Assembly (NCBI GenBank): GCA_001029295.1 | Contig: LDXJ01000058.1 | Coordinates: forward strand, 152,655 to 216,654 | DNA: 64,000 nucleotides | Source: Peptococcaceae bacterium CEB3 | GTDB taxonomy: Bacteria; Bacillota; Desulfitobacteriia; Desulfitobacteriales; Desulfitobacteriaceae | Direction: 5' to 3' | Part shown: positions 7,679-14,537 of the stretch, in pieces | Layout of the letters: each line of letters starts with the position of its first letter | Numbering within the stretch: position 1 is the stretch's first letter | The notes under the pieces: generated by a model | Told to the model about the DNA's origin: nothing | Databases searched by the model: none | What the model saw: only the letters and a program-made list of their open reading frames with translations | Translations under genes and position numbers: made by a program

Positions 7679-8977
7679 TTATACGTCCTCGCTTGATTTT
7701 CTTATCTCGCTCAGGAAACTTTCCGAACCTTTTCCCGCGGTCATCCCCAGAGCCAAAATTCCTTCCTTCGTCTCCTCCGCGTGGCTGAGCACCCCGGCCA
7801 CCCTGGCGGGCCGCCAATAAAACGAGAGGAACAACCCGACCAGAAGCAGGGCCGATCCCAACCAGACCACCCCGACACCGGGATCTTTCTTTACCTGTAT
7901 TCCCGTAAACGGAGCATACCCATCAAGGGTCACTTTGTATTCTCCCTGAATGTTGGCCGTCTGGCCCTTGCTGAGCGTTCCCTGTTGCACGACTCGCAAA
8001 TTGTTATTATAGACTAAATACATCATTTCAGGTTGCTGCTCATTTCCCGCAATCTGGGCTACCACGAAATAGAGGTCCGTCCCTGGAGCATAGTAATAGT
8101 TATAGCCGTTCTGTTCGCTCAAAAGGACCTTCTGCTCCTTTCCCCTCACATCGGCCGTAAGATGTACCCCGCTGGTAAAATCACTCTGATAAAAGGTAAT
8201 TCCGCGGTAAGTTAAGGGATGGTTGACCGAGATTATCTTCCGCACCAACACATGTCCGCCCGGGCTGAGCAGGCTCAAATCCGTGAACCAGTTGTCCAGT
8301 TGTCCGTTAGGCAGGTACTTCTTTTCCGCCGCATTTACCCGCACATTGAAATTCTGATCGATCCTGCCCTCGGTCATGATCGATTGGATCGACAGGGTGC
8401 TCCCCGCTCCCACCATGAAATACCCTTTGGCGCCGAGGAGACTGCTTAAAAACGCACCCAGCACCAAGATGACAAAAGCCATGTGAGTCAGGAACGAACC
8501 CCAATAGCCCCAACGCCGCCGCAGGCCCAAAAAAGACCAACCTGTTTCAGTCTCCCGCCCCGTCAGGCGGAATCCATGATGCGCGAGGGTTCTCTGCACA
8601 GAGTCTTGCAGAATCTGATAATCACCCTTGATCTCCGTCCGGATCTTGGCTGGCAGATCCCCCGCGGTTCTCGGCGGACGGGGACGAAAAACCCGCCCGT
8701 AAATCCCGTTAAAGCGACGAACGCTGCAGGCCACCAGGTTCAGGCACAGTAAACCCAGCAGAAAGCGGAACCAGAATGTACTGTAAATCTGGGTCAACCC
8801 CAGCGTTTGCCAGAGCTGCCCCACCTTGGCGGCCTCCTGGGGACTTTGATCGACCTGGGGGATGAAAGTTCCCATGCCGGCGGTAACGGCAATGATCCCC
8901 AAAAGAATCAGCCCCAACTTCATGGAGGTCAGCCATTCCTCCACCAGGCCCCATCCGGTGCGCATTTCTCTTCCCAT
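7679..8977 (-). CDS. resB: Cytochrome c biogenesis protein ResB
   Basis: 432 residues. Membrane helices near residues 17-37 and 65-83 precede a third around 160 (GYWGSFLTHMAFVILVLGAF), then a large extracytoplasmic domain and a last helix near 375. This is the ResB/Ccs1 layout. It shuttles heme with ResC and reduces the apocytochrome Cys pair. The ATG at 8977 follows AAAGGAGA at seven bases; the upstream GTG at 8983 is too near the ribosome binding site. Its leader carries a heptad NAG repeat. ResA or CcdA homologs are not in view. Confidence 0.93.
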   Translation of the reverse strand: MGREMRTGWGLVEEWLTSMKLGLILLGIIAVTAGMGTFIPQVDQSPQEAAKVGQLWQTLGLTQIYSTFWFRFLLGLLCLNLVACSVRRFNGIYGRVFRPRPPRTAGDLPAKIRTEIKGDYQILQDSVQRTLAHHGFRLTGRETETGWSFLGLRRRWGYWGSFLTHMAFVILVLGAFLSSLLGAKGYFMVGAGSTLSIQSIMTEGRIDQNFNVRVNAAEKKYLPNGQLDNWFTDLSLLSPGGHVLVRKIISVNHPLTYRGITFYQSDFTSGVHLTADVRGKEQKVLLSEQNGYNYYYAPGTDLYFVVAQIAGNEQQPEMMYLVYNNNLRVVQQGTLSKGQTANIQGEYKVTLDGYAPFTGIQVKKDPGVGVVWLGSALLLVGLFLSFYWRPARVAGVLSHAEETKEGILALGMTAGKGSESFLSEIRKSSEDV

Positions 8978-9020
8978 GTTCACGTCTCCTTTGACTTGAA
9001 CCCAGCCAGATTCTTCCTGC

Positions 9021-9058
9021 CTGTTCTCTCGTTCCTGTTCTCTTATTCCTGTTCTCTT
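9021..9058 (-). repeat. Six NAG triplets with exact 4-nt spacers in the resB leader
   Basis: Read on the minus strand, AAG, CAG, AAG, CAG, GAG and CAG occur at an exact 7-nt period (9058, 9051, 9044, 9037, 9030, 9023). The array ends 44 nt upstream of the resB start codon. The rest of the 8978-9381 interval shows no gene; a poly-ATT stretch near 9128 may belong to the promoter. Confidence 0.85.
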
Positions 9059-9381
9059 ATTCCGGTTCCCTTGTCTTATCGGGCTGCAGTCTGTCGGGAT
9101 AAAAGTCCAGAAATCCTACCCACCCATATTATTATTATTTTTGGCATAAGACAAGCCTTATGGGGAGAGAAATTGGCTACACGAGAATAACAAAAGACGC
9201 CCTCTGGGCTCTGTCAGACCAGACTGACAACAGCCGCAAGGACATCCGCCAAAATCAGGATGAACGTACCCGAACAAAACCTCATCTCCCGCCGGGTGTA
9301 CTTTTAGGAACCTCGGGAATTCCTTGAATCGGAATATCGAGCTTAGTTCCGTTGTCGTCTTCATACACGAGCTGAGCATGT

Positions 9382-10230
9382 TCACATCTGTCTCGGATAT
9401 GACCCCAACAGCCGGATCGCGACTCGGTTGGTTTTCAAAACCCAGAGGGCCTCCTGCATCTCCGGCGCAAAGGCGTAACCGTCCACATCGATAAAGAAAA
9501 CGTACTCACCCAGCCTGGCTTTGGCCGGGCGGGATTCAATCCTGGTCAGATTAAGCCCGCGGCTGGCAAACTCCTGCAGCACCCGGCAGAGAGAACCCGG
9601 GGAATCCTCAATGCGCAACAGAAGAGACGTCTTGTCCACCCCGGATAATTCGCGCAAGCAATGTCCCAATAAGATGAAACGGGTGGCATTGTCCTTGTTA
9701 TCCTGGACCCCCTGTTCCAAGCAATAAAGACCATATATATCCGCGGCCCGCCGAGGAGCAATGGCCGCCCAGGCTTGATCTGACCCGGCCACGATTCTTG
9801 CCGCCTCCGCCGTACTCAGACAAACGGCCTGGTCGGCTTGACTCAGATGATCCTCCAGAAACTCCCGGCACTGGCCGAATCCCTGTGGGTGGGAATATAC
9901 GCGCCGAATTTGCTCAAGCCCCACAGGCCGTGGAGTAAGCAGGCACTGGCTGACAGGATGAAGAAATTCCCCATAAATGAGAAGTCCCTCGCTTTCCGTC
10001 ACGCAGTCCAAGGTTGTACTCACCTGACCTTCGGTCGAGTTCTCCAGCGGCACAAAAGCCCAGTCGACTCGGCGCTCCTCGCACGCCTGGATAACTCGGG
10101 AAATCGTGGGAAAACCCTCCGCAGCAATCTCACCCTGAAAATCAAGCTTCTCCCGTTGCAGAAATGACCATAAGGCCTCTTCGGAGAAGCTTCCCTGAGG
10201 ACCCAAATAGCCAATCTTTGTCCCTTCCAT
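9382..10230 (-). CDS. pheA: Prephenate dehydratase
   Basis: 282 residues, the usual size for a monofunctional enzyme. The catalytic PDT domain starts IGYLGPQGSFSEEAL and contains VPLENSTEG and the essential Thr in NATRFILLG. A C-terminal ACT domain (TSLLLRIEDSPGSL, then LTRIESRP) binds phenylalanine for feedback inhibition. It converts prephenate to phenylpyruvate. The ATG at 10230 follows AAGGAGGT at nine bases, so a longer ORF to 10350 is not used. A Phe-type T-box lies upstream. Confidence 0.95.
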   Translation of the reverse strand: MEGTKIGYLGPQGSFSEEALWSFLQREKLDFQGEIAAEGFPTISRVIQACEERRVDWAFVPLENSTEGQVSTTLDCVTESEGLLIYGEFLHPVSQCLLTPRPVGLEQIRRVYSHPQGFGQCREFLEDHLSQADQAVCLSTAEAARIVAGSDQAWAAIAPRRAADIYGLYCLEQGVQDNKDNATRFILLGHCLRELSGVDKTSLLLRIEDSPGSLCRVLQEFASRGLNLTRIESRPAKARLGEYVFFIDVDGYAFAPEMQEALWVLKTNRVAIRLLGSYPRQM

Positions 10231-10337
10231 GACAAAACGACCTCCTTCAGCGTTGCTGCATCTTTCGGCTTCATATGGTTTAAACTTGGCGTTCCAATCC
10301 GTTCCAACCCAGTTCACTGCTATGAACCCAGACAAAT

Positions 10338-10384
10338 AGAAAAAGTCCACGGTTGTTCCCCTTTGGGACGAAAACCGTGGACTT
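10338..10384 (-). terminator. Second T-box terminator of the pheA leader
   Basis: A 12-bp stem AAGTCCACGGTT/AACCGTGGACTT runs straight into a T-tract on the minus strand, about 110 nt upstream of the pheA start. It is preceded by the second T-box sequence. Confidence 0.88.
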
Positions 10385-10452
10385 CCGTGTTACCACCCAA
10401 TTTGGCCAAAAATGGCCCGCTCTCCAGGGTACCGAACGTACCAGAATGAAAC

Positions 10453-10489
10453 AAAAAGAGAGCCCTCATCCCTAAGGGACGAGAAGCTC
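10453..10489 (-). terminator. First T-box terminator of the pheA leader
   Basis: The stem GAGCTTCTCGTCCC/GGGATGAGGGCTC is followed on the minus strand by TCTTTTTG. It competes with the antiterminator built from the first T-box sequence. Confidence 0.85.
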
Positions 10490-10773
10490 GCGTTACCACC
10501 CTGCTTGGCAAAAATTGCCCGCTCAATAAAGGTACGGGACCAACAATCCGATACCCCCTTCCTTTTAACGGGGAAGAACCGTTCCAGCCTACTTTTTCTT
10601 GTTCAGCCGACAGCTCAAGAGGGAACTTCAACCGCCGCCTCCTTAGAAGGGCTCCCAGTCAGCGACCCTTCCTCCCTGAAAATCAGCCTGCAGTCTACTT
10701 TACTCTGTCATCGCCTTTGCCTATGAAGTTTAGTCTAGTGTAGCCCAGTTGCGTTCAGGTGTCAATACGTATC

Positions 10774-11238
10774 TCAGGAAATGTACACCGCTTCGGTATA
10801 GGAATATCCAGTTTCGTAGGTGGTGCCGTTATAGGCGGTATGTTCGGCAAACACTCTGTAGGAATAGCCGTGAGACACTGCCAAGTGCTGTCCGCCGGAC
10901 AGGTACGACGTATCATAGCCGCTATAGCTGTAGGTCTCAATCGTGTACCAGCTTCCCTTAGACAGGTATTGGAGGTACAAAGTTAAACCCACCTGAGCCA
11001 CCGATGAATAGGTCGAGGTTGAACCCGAAACATTGATGGTTCCGTCCCCTATGTCGGCGAGTTGGCAACTGCCATTTTCTATCATTCGATATGTTTGGGG
11101 ATGCAGTATTTCGCTGCTGCTGGTATCCAAATGGCGGGTTGCAGCCTGAGCGGCTGCCGGAGTTATTGGAATCAGGAGCAAGAACAGGAGCAAGGAGATC
11201 ATCAAGGATACCGGCCAAAACCTTTTCAACCTTTTCAT
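10774..11238 (-). CDS. Secreted protein, DUF6147-like
   Basis: 154 residues with a clear signal peptide (MKRLKRFWPVSLMISLLLFL to AQAA, cleavage near residue 32). The mature part is rich in Ser, Thr, Tyr and Gly (SGSTSTYSSVAQVGLTLYLQ) and resembles the small secreted DUF6147 proteins of Firmicutes; function unknown. It follows the sigma/anti-sigma pair in the same direction, with 65 bp between, so it may be a target or part of that operon. An RBS AAGGAGGA precedes the start. Confidence 0.7.
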   Translation of the reverse strand: MKRLKRFWPVSLMISLLLFLLLIPITPAAAQAATRHLDTSSSEILHPQTYRMIENGSCQLADIGDGTINVSGSTSTYSSVAQVGLTLYLQYLSKGSWYTIETYSYSGYDTSYLSGGQHLAVSHGYSYRVFAEHTAYNGTTYETGYSYTEAVYIS

Positions 11239-11303
11239 AAATATTCCTCCTTAAAAATGCCTTCATAATACAGACGACATGATTAAGGAAAATTTACACA
11301 GGT

Positions 11304-12056
11304 TCACTGGATGGACTTGGCAATCGCCAAAAACGTGTCTTTGGGGAGCTCCCCCGTCATTTTCAGTAGGAGGCCCCGCAGATGCCACGTCAACACGTTA
11401 ACCCCGCTCTTATCTGTGGAGAAAGACGCCTGGGTGCCATTGACCCGGATGTTTTCAGTCTTGGTGTCATCAGTGTCGTACAGAAGTCCTTGGGATACTC
11501 CCGCCGATGTATTCTGCTGACTAAAGATAAGGGTCTTCCCCCGGAAGACATATTCCATGCGCAGTTTATAAACACCCTTGCCGATATTGGTCAGCGAGAT
11601 TTTGGCTGGTGCCATGCCCACAGGCAGGTACGCGGGTTCCGCAATTTCAAAAGGCACCAGTTTCCGTGCTTCATCTAAAGTGACTTGCCTCTCGACATCA
11701 GAGCCCAGGTTCTTTACCACGGGCGGCCCGGCGTTCCCGGCACCGTTACCGATGGTTTCGGTTTTATCCTTCGTTGTCGCACCCACTAAATGATTAAGTA
11801 TCTGCATGATGCCCTCTCCGAAAGCATAAGCCTGAACCGGTCTAAATAAGGTCAGGGAAGTTGATAAGGCGACGATAAGCATTACCGACGCCACCGCTGC
11901 TTTTGCAGCCACACGCCGACGTCTGTTCTGTTGTTTTACGGCAAAATCCTTAAACTTGCTCCACGCTTGATCAACCGAGGGGACCTGTATTTGCCGCATT
12001 TCCTTTTCCAGCCGCTGTCTTATCATGCTCTCCAGCTGTTCATCATCCAGGCTCAT
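11304..12056 (-). CDS. DUF4367 membrane-anchored anti-sigma-like protein
   Basis: 250 residues: a charged cytoplasmic N-terminus (~65), one membrane helix (AAKAAVASVMLIVALSTSLTL without its ends), and an extracytoplasmic DUF4367 domain (YLPVGMAPAKISL; LTWHLRGLLLKMTGEL). Genes of this family commonly sit next to ECF sigma factors and often act as anti-sigma or associated sensors. The ATG at 12056 overlaps the sigma gene by 14 bp and follows GGGGGAGAG, showing translational coupling. Its anti-sigma role is inferred from position. Confidence 0.8.
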   Translation of the reverse strand: MSLDDEQLESMIRQRLEKEMRQIQVPSVDQAWSKFKDFAVKQQNRRRRVAAKAAVASVMLIVALSTSLTLFRPVQAYAFGEGIMQILNHLVGATTKDKTETIGNGAGNAGPPVVKNLGSDVERQVTLDEARKLVPFEIAEPAYLPVGMAPAKISLTNIGKGVYKLRMEYVFRGKTLIFSQQNTSAGVSQGLLYDTDDTKTENIRVNGTQASFSTDKSGVNVLTWHLRGLLLKMTGELPKDTFLAIAKSIQ

Positions 12057-12660
12057 TGATCTCTCCCCCTAACCCCACGGCATCTGACTCATCCCGGATG
12101 GTCAGAGTTCGCCTAAAGTGGGCTTTCGCCCTACGCAGACGGGCATAAGCCGTGGAACGATTTATGTTCAAAGCGGAAGCGATTTCTTCCATAGTCAGGT
12201 CTGCATAATATCTTAAGACCAAGATCTGAGCCTCATCTTCTGACAAAGCCTTGAGGACATGGGCCACTTCGTCTTTGAGCAGAAAAGCTTGTTCCCAGGA
12301 ATCCGCTATGCCGGCCCTTGGCATGTCATCAGCGATGGGTATTACCTTGTGGCGCCTGGCAGACTTGACTAGATCCTTCGCTTGATTCACGGTGATAGTC
12401 GTGACCCACGCCGAGAACTTGCTTTTGTCCCTAAGCTGATTCATTTTCACATAGGCTTGGGCAAAGGCCTGCTGAACAGCATCCTCGCTCAGTTCTCTAT
12501 CACCGGTTATGGAAAAGGCGATGAGATAAAGTTTCCTGTAGGATTGCCTAAAGAGAATCTCGAACAACTCAAGATTCCGGTCAAGAGATGCCAATGCACG
12601 AACCCCCCGCTCTCTCCATCCGACTGGGGAAGCCTGACCCTCAATTAATTCACTTTTCAT
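12043..12660 (-). CDS. ECF RNA polymerase sigma factor
   Basis: 205 residues. Region 2 is around residues 35-105 (FRQSYRKLYLIAFSITGDRE, DAVQQAFAQAYVKM, KFSAWVTTITVNQAKD), and region 4 around 135-190 (LSEDEAQILVLRYYADLTME, ALNINRSTAYARLRRAK). It directs RNA polymerase to promoters controlled by an envelope or stress signal; the regulon cannot be named. The ATG at 12660 follows GTGGAG closely. An IS605-like hairpin copy lies directly upstream of the start. Confidence 0.9.
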   Translation of the reverse strand: MKSELIEGQASPVGWRERGVRALASLDRNLELFEILFRQSYRKLYLIAFSITGDRELSEDAVQQAFAQAYVKMNQLRDKSKFSAWVTTITVNQAKDLVKSARRHKVIPIADDMPRAGIADSWEQAFLLKDEVAHVLKALSEDEAQILVLRYYADLTMEEIASALNINRSTAYARLRRAKAHFRRTLTIRDESDAVGLGGEINEPG

Positions 12661-12706
12661 TATACTCCACCCGCTCGCTGCACTCCATACTGCCTCGATC
12701 CTTTTT

Positions 12707-12763
12707 CATTCAATCGTGAGACTCCCACTTCTACAAGTAGGAGTGGTTCACTGTACCGCGCTT
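12707..12763 (-). repeat. Dispersed hairpin element, copy 2
   Basis: The hairpin at 12721-12744 is nearly identical to those at 7486, 13138 and 34769, with flanks CAATCGTGAG and GAACCACTCC (minus strand) shared. It lies within the leader of the ECF sigma gene. See the relic at 7474-7660 for the probable origin. Confidence 0.75.
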
Positions 12764-12838
12764 TTTTTACTATTGCCCAACATCGGGAGTCAAATAAGCA
12801 AACTTAAGCGCGGCAGTTTATCCCCTTATGCTCCATAC

Positions 12839-12880
12839 CCCTATCTTAACGTGCGAAAAACCCTATCTTAAGGTGCGAAG
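12839..12880. repeat. 19-bp direct repeat, 22-bp period, upstream of the ECF operon
   Basis: CCCTATCTTAAcGTGCGAA occurs twice with one changed base, copies starting at 12839 and 12861. It lies about 180 bp upstream of the ECF sigma gene and 100 bp upstream of a plus-strand promoter. It may be a regulator site; nothing more can be read. Confidence 0.55.
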
Positions 12881-12948
12881 GCGTAAGCAAAACCCCGCAT
12901 TTTCCTAAAATTAGGCCCCATCTGCCTGTATTTGCCCGCCAATCGCCG

Positions 12949-12977
12949 ATGACAAATGATCCGTTCTGGTTTATACT
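12949..12977 (+). promoter_or_regulatory. Strong sigma-A type promoter
   Basis: ATGACA (12949-12954) and TATACT (12972-12977) are separated by exactly 17 bp, each matching the consensus in five of six positions. Transcription would begin near 12984. The first downstream element is an intrinsic terminator at 13008-13049. Confidence 0.7.
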
Positions 12978-12983
12978 AACAAC

Positions 12984-13049
12984 AGATATTAATTGATTTG
13001 GCAAAGGCGCCGTAAATCGCGGAGATCCGCGACGAGCGGCGTTTTTTTT
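12984..13049 (+). ncRNA. Candidate ~65-nt small RNA ending in an intrinsic terminator
   Basis: A strong promoter predicts a start near 12984. A compound hairpin (CGCCG/CGGCG enclosing CGCGG/CCGCG, loop AGAT) at 13008-13041 is followed by eight T residues. No start codon with a ribosome binding site lies between. Either a small RNA or a terminated leader of the HutP-like gene 150 bp downstream would fit. Confidence 0.5.
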
Positions 13050-13120
13050 GCCCTGTCAGAGCGTATGGCTTCGGTTCAATCACTCGCTCGCTTGAGCGAG
13101 CGCGGCCCCGGCCGGGGTCT

Positions 13121-13170
13121 CTTCATCCAATCGTGGGACTTCCACTTCTAAAAGTGGGAGTGGTTCCCTC
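13121..13170 (-). repeat. Dispersed hairpin element, copy 3
   Basis: The hairpin at 13138-13161, with the flank CATCCAATCG, matches the copies at 12.7 and 34.8 kb. It ends about 12 bp before the ribosome binding site of the HutP-like gene. A second strong palindrome, CGCTCGCT/AGCGAGCG, lies at 13085-13102. Confidence 0.75.
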
Positions 13171-13198
13171 AATCTCGGCACAAGGAGGTGGCTCCGGT

Positions 13199-13642
13199 GT
13201 GAAATCCATGCCGGCAGAATCCGAAAACAAGTTCTCACTCGAACGAGCCGCTTTGCTCCTGGCTCTCAGTGAAACCCGGCAGGAAGAGAATAGTCTGAAA
13301 GAACATTACACCGTCCATGAGAAAATCACCTGTGGCGTCACCGAAACCGGCGGAACGGTTGCCGCTCTGCAACACACGGGGAAACTGACAAATTCTGTGC
13401 TCTCAACCGGCCTTAACACCGGGGTGATCCGCAAAGACGCCAAACAGATCCACGCTTTGGTGCACGCGGCTTTGGAAGCCAGCAACAGCATTTTTATTCA
13501 CACCCATGGCAATGCCAGCTTTGCCCTCAAAATCGGTCTGACGACCGATGGAGACTGGCTGGCGGTGGCAATTTTCGGCCGCTCCTCCCTGCACCCCCTC
13601 TCAGAGCACTGCCGGGTAGGATTGGGCTACATGCATCTCTGA
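13199..13642 (+). CDS. HutP-family RNA-binding antiterminator
   Basis: 147 residues, close to the ~148 of Bacillus HutP. Shared blocks: an N-terminal helix LERAALLLALSE, GVIRKDAKQIHALVHAALEA (the HxxxH metal pair of HutP), GDWLAVAIFG, and a C-terminal SEHCRVGLGYMHL matching the EH...GVGI block. In Bacillus HutP binds histidine and Mg2+ and then UAG-rich RNA, opening a terminator. The GTG at 13199 is chosen because AAGGAGG lies ten bases upstream; ATG 13208 is the alternative. No hut genes are near: the next genes are nifI1-nifV, so the target and ligand may differ. The last 25 bp of the gene are duplicated just past the stop. Confidence 0.82.
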   Translation: MKSMPAESENKFSLERAALLLALSETRQEENSLKEHYTVHEKITCGVTETGGTVAALQHTGKLTNSVLSTGLNTGVIRKDAKQIHALVHAALEASNSIFIHTHGNASFALKIGLTTDGDWLAVAIFGRSSLHPLSEHCRVGLGYMHL

Positions 13643-13672
13643 GCGAAGGATTGAGCTATATGCATCTCTAAG
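13619..13672 (+). repeat. 25-bp duplication of the HutP-like gene's 3' end
   Basis: The 25 bp ending the gene (13619-13643) recur at 13648-13672 with three changes, again coding for a G-L-x-Y-M-H-L end. This looks like a tandem duplication that left a second copy after the stop codon. Confidence 0.8.
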
Positions 13673-13767
13673 TTGGGAGGCTCAGCCACAGCGCGTGGAG
13701 CGGGCCGGGTATCACCCGAAAGTTTGCCCGATGCCATCAGAACATGAACATTGAATCAGCAAAGATA

Positions 13768-13865
13768 CAGAGATACGGGGATACAAGGATACAAGGATAC
13801 AGAGGCGTAGGGATGTAGAGACGCAGAGACGAGAGATTTAGAGAAGAAGAGATGTGGGGATGCAG
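13768..13865 (+). repeat. Purine-rich NAG array, 7-8 nt period, between hutP-like and nifI1
   Basis: On the plus strand NAG (or NGG) triplets start at 13768, 13776, 13785, 13793, 13800, 13808, 13816, 13824, 13831, 13839, 13847, 13855 and 13863: thirteen units spaced by 4-5 nt (one by 6). HutP of Bacillus binds NAG triplets with 4-nt spacers, so this is a candidate RNA target of the adjacent HutP-like protein. The array is followed by a terminator at 13986. Confidence 0.8.
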
Positions 13866-13985
13866 AGCCGCGGAGAGCAAAGCAGCAAAGCGCGCCGCCA
13901 TGCCCCAATATGGTGACATATTTCGCTAGGTCGTTTTATAGAAGTACGGGCACCTGAGAACCTCAGGAGCGTCAGAGTGTAAAAA

Positions 13986-14024
13986 GAGAGCCCTTAAAAC
14001 ACGTGTTTAGGGGCTCTCTTTCTC
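13986..14024 (+). terminator. Intrinsic terminator/attenuator ahead of nifI1
   Basis: A 13-bp stem (one G.U pair) with a 7-nt loop ACACGTG and a TTTCTCATTTTC tail. It lies between the NAG array and nifI1, so transcripts starting upstream must pass it to reach nif. The pyrimidine tail can partly pair with the purine-rich array, which would give an antiterminated alternative fold; this is inference. Confidence 0.8.
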
Positions 14025-14049
14025 ATTTTCCTCGAAGTCCCTTCCTCGC

Positions 14050-14118
14050 CACCGAAACGATAGCAACGGTAATTTAAGGGGGTGATGCCGCCGAGTACGC
14101 AGCGGCGAGACGTCGGTG
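14050..14118 (+). other. Structured nifI1 leader of unknown class
   Basis: An outer stem CACCGA (14050) / TCGGTG (14113) encloses an inner GCCGC (14087) / GCGGC (14102) stem and a purine-rich strand with AAGGGGGTGATG. It lies 55 nt upstream of nifI1. It does not match a riboswitch class I can recall. Confidence 0.4.
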
Positions 14119-14172
14119 ACCCAAACAGAACATCTTTGAAGTGCAAACGGCAAAATACGGGAGGTAAACAAA

Positions 14173-14490
14173 ATGAAAATGATCAGAGCGATTATCCGTC
14201 CGGAAAAGGCGGACACAGTGGCCGAGGCTTTGGCGGCGGCCGGGCTGCCCTCCCTGACGAAAGCGCATGTCTTCGGGCGTGGGAGAACGAAAGGCATCCG
14301 GATAGGGGACGTGGTCTATGATGAATTTCCCAAAGTGATGCTCCTGATGGTAGTGGAGGATGAGCGCCTGGAGCAGGCGGTCAGCACGATTACGGAAACG
14401 GCGCGAACCGGCAGCATGGGCGACGGCAAGATCTTCATTGCCCCGGTGGAAGAGACTTACACCATCAGCAGCGGGAGCAAAGGGCTGTAG
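14173..14490 (+). CDS. nifI1: Nitrogenase PII-like regulator NifI1
   Basis: 105 residues of the PII fold: MKMIRAIIRPEKADTVAEAL, a T-loop region GRGRTKGIRIGDVVYDEFPK, and the C-terminal GSMGDGKIFIAPVEETYTI. NifI1 and NifI2 form a complex that inhibits nitrogenase component 1 when 2-oxoglutarate and ATP are low (known from methanogens). The ATG at 14173 follows GGGAGGT. It opens the nif cluster, as in heliobacteria and Desulfitobacterium. A terminator and a structured leader precede it. Confidence 0.95.
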   Translation: MKMIRAIIRPEKADTVAEALAAAGLPSLTKAHVFGRGRTKGIRIGDVVYDEFPKVMLLMVVEDERLEQAVSTITETARTGSMGDGKIFIAPVEETYTISSGSKGL

Positions 14491-14537
14491 GCCAAAGCAG
14501 GCAAACCAGCGTCGGAAAGGAGTGCTAAAAACAAATT

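Larger units (their letters stand above)
10338..10725 (-). promoter_or_regulatory. T-box leader of pheA with two antiterminator/terminator modules
   Basis: Reading on the minus strand, Stem I begins near 10720 (GATGACAGAGTAAAGTAGA, with the AGTA bulge). A likely Phe specifier UUC follows GAAG around 10625. T-box sequence 1, AGGGTGGTAACGCG, lies at 10502-10489 and is followed by terminator 10489-10453. A second T-box, GGGTGGTAACACG, lies at 10398-10386, followed by a second terminator (10384-10338). No second Stem I is visible. In family terms, uncharged tRNA-Phe stabilises the antiterminator and switches pheA on. Confidence 0.88.

Noticed and set aside
9158..9385. Small ORF right after pheA, and an alternative frame ending in a Pro-rich peptide
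   Set aside because: It has no ribosome binding site of its own, the two frames compete, and the GTG start overlaps the pheA end only by chance. Not supported as a gene.
13768..13865. NAG array as a CRISPR
   Set aside because: Units are 7-9 nt without unique spacers, and no cas genes are in the window.
13737..13919. Minus-strand ORF opposite the NAG array
   Set aside because: It is the complement of a tandem repeat and only reflects its composition.
14050..14118. nifI1 leader as a lysine, Moco or c-di-AMP riboswitch
   Set aside because: Some short blocks look similar, but the required core elements of each class are missing or out of order.
13680..14172. Sigma-54 promoter or GlnR/TnrA box for nif
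   Set aside because: No TGGCAC-N5-TTGCA-like element and no good TGTNA-N7-TNACA palindrome was seen; a weak GTGACA/TATAGA pair near 13913 is not convincing.
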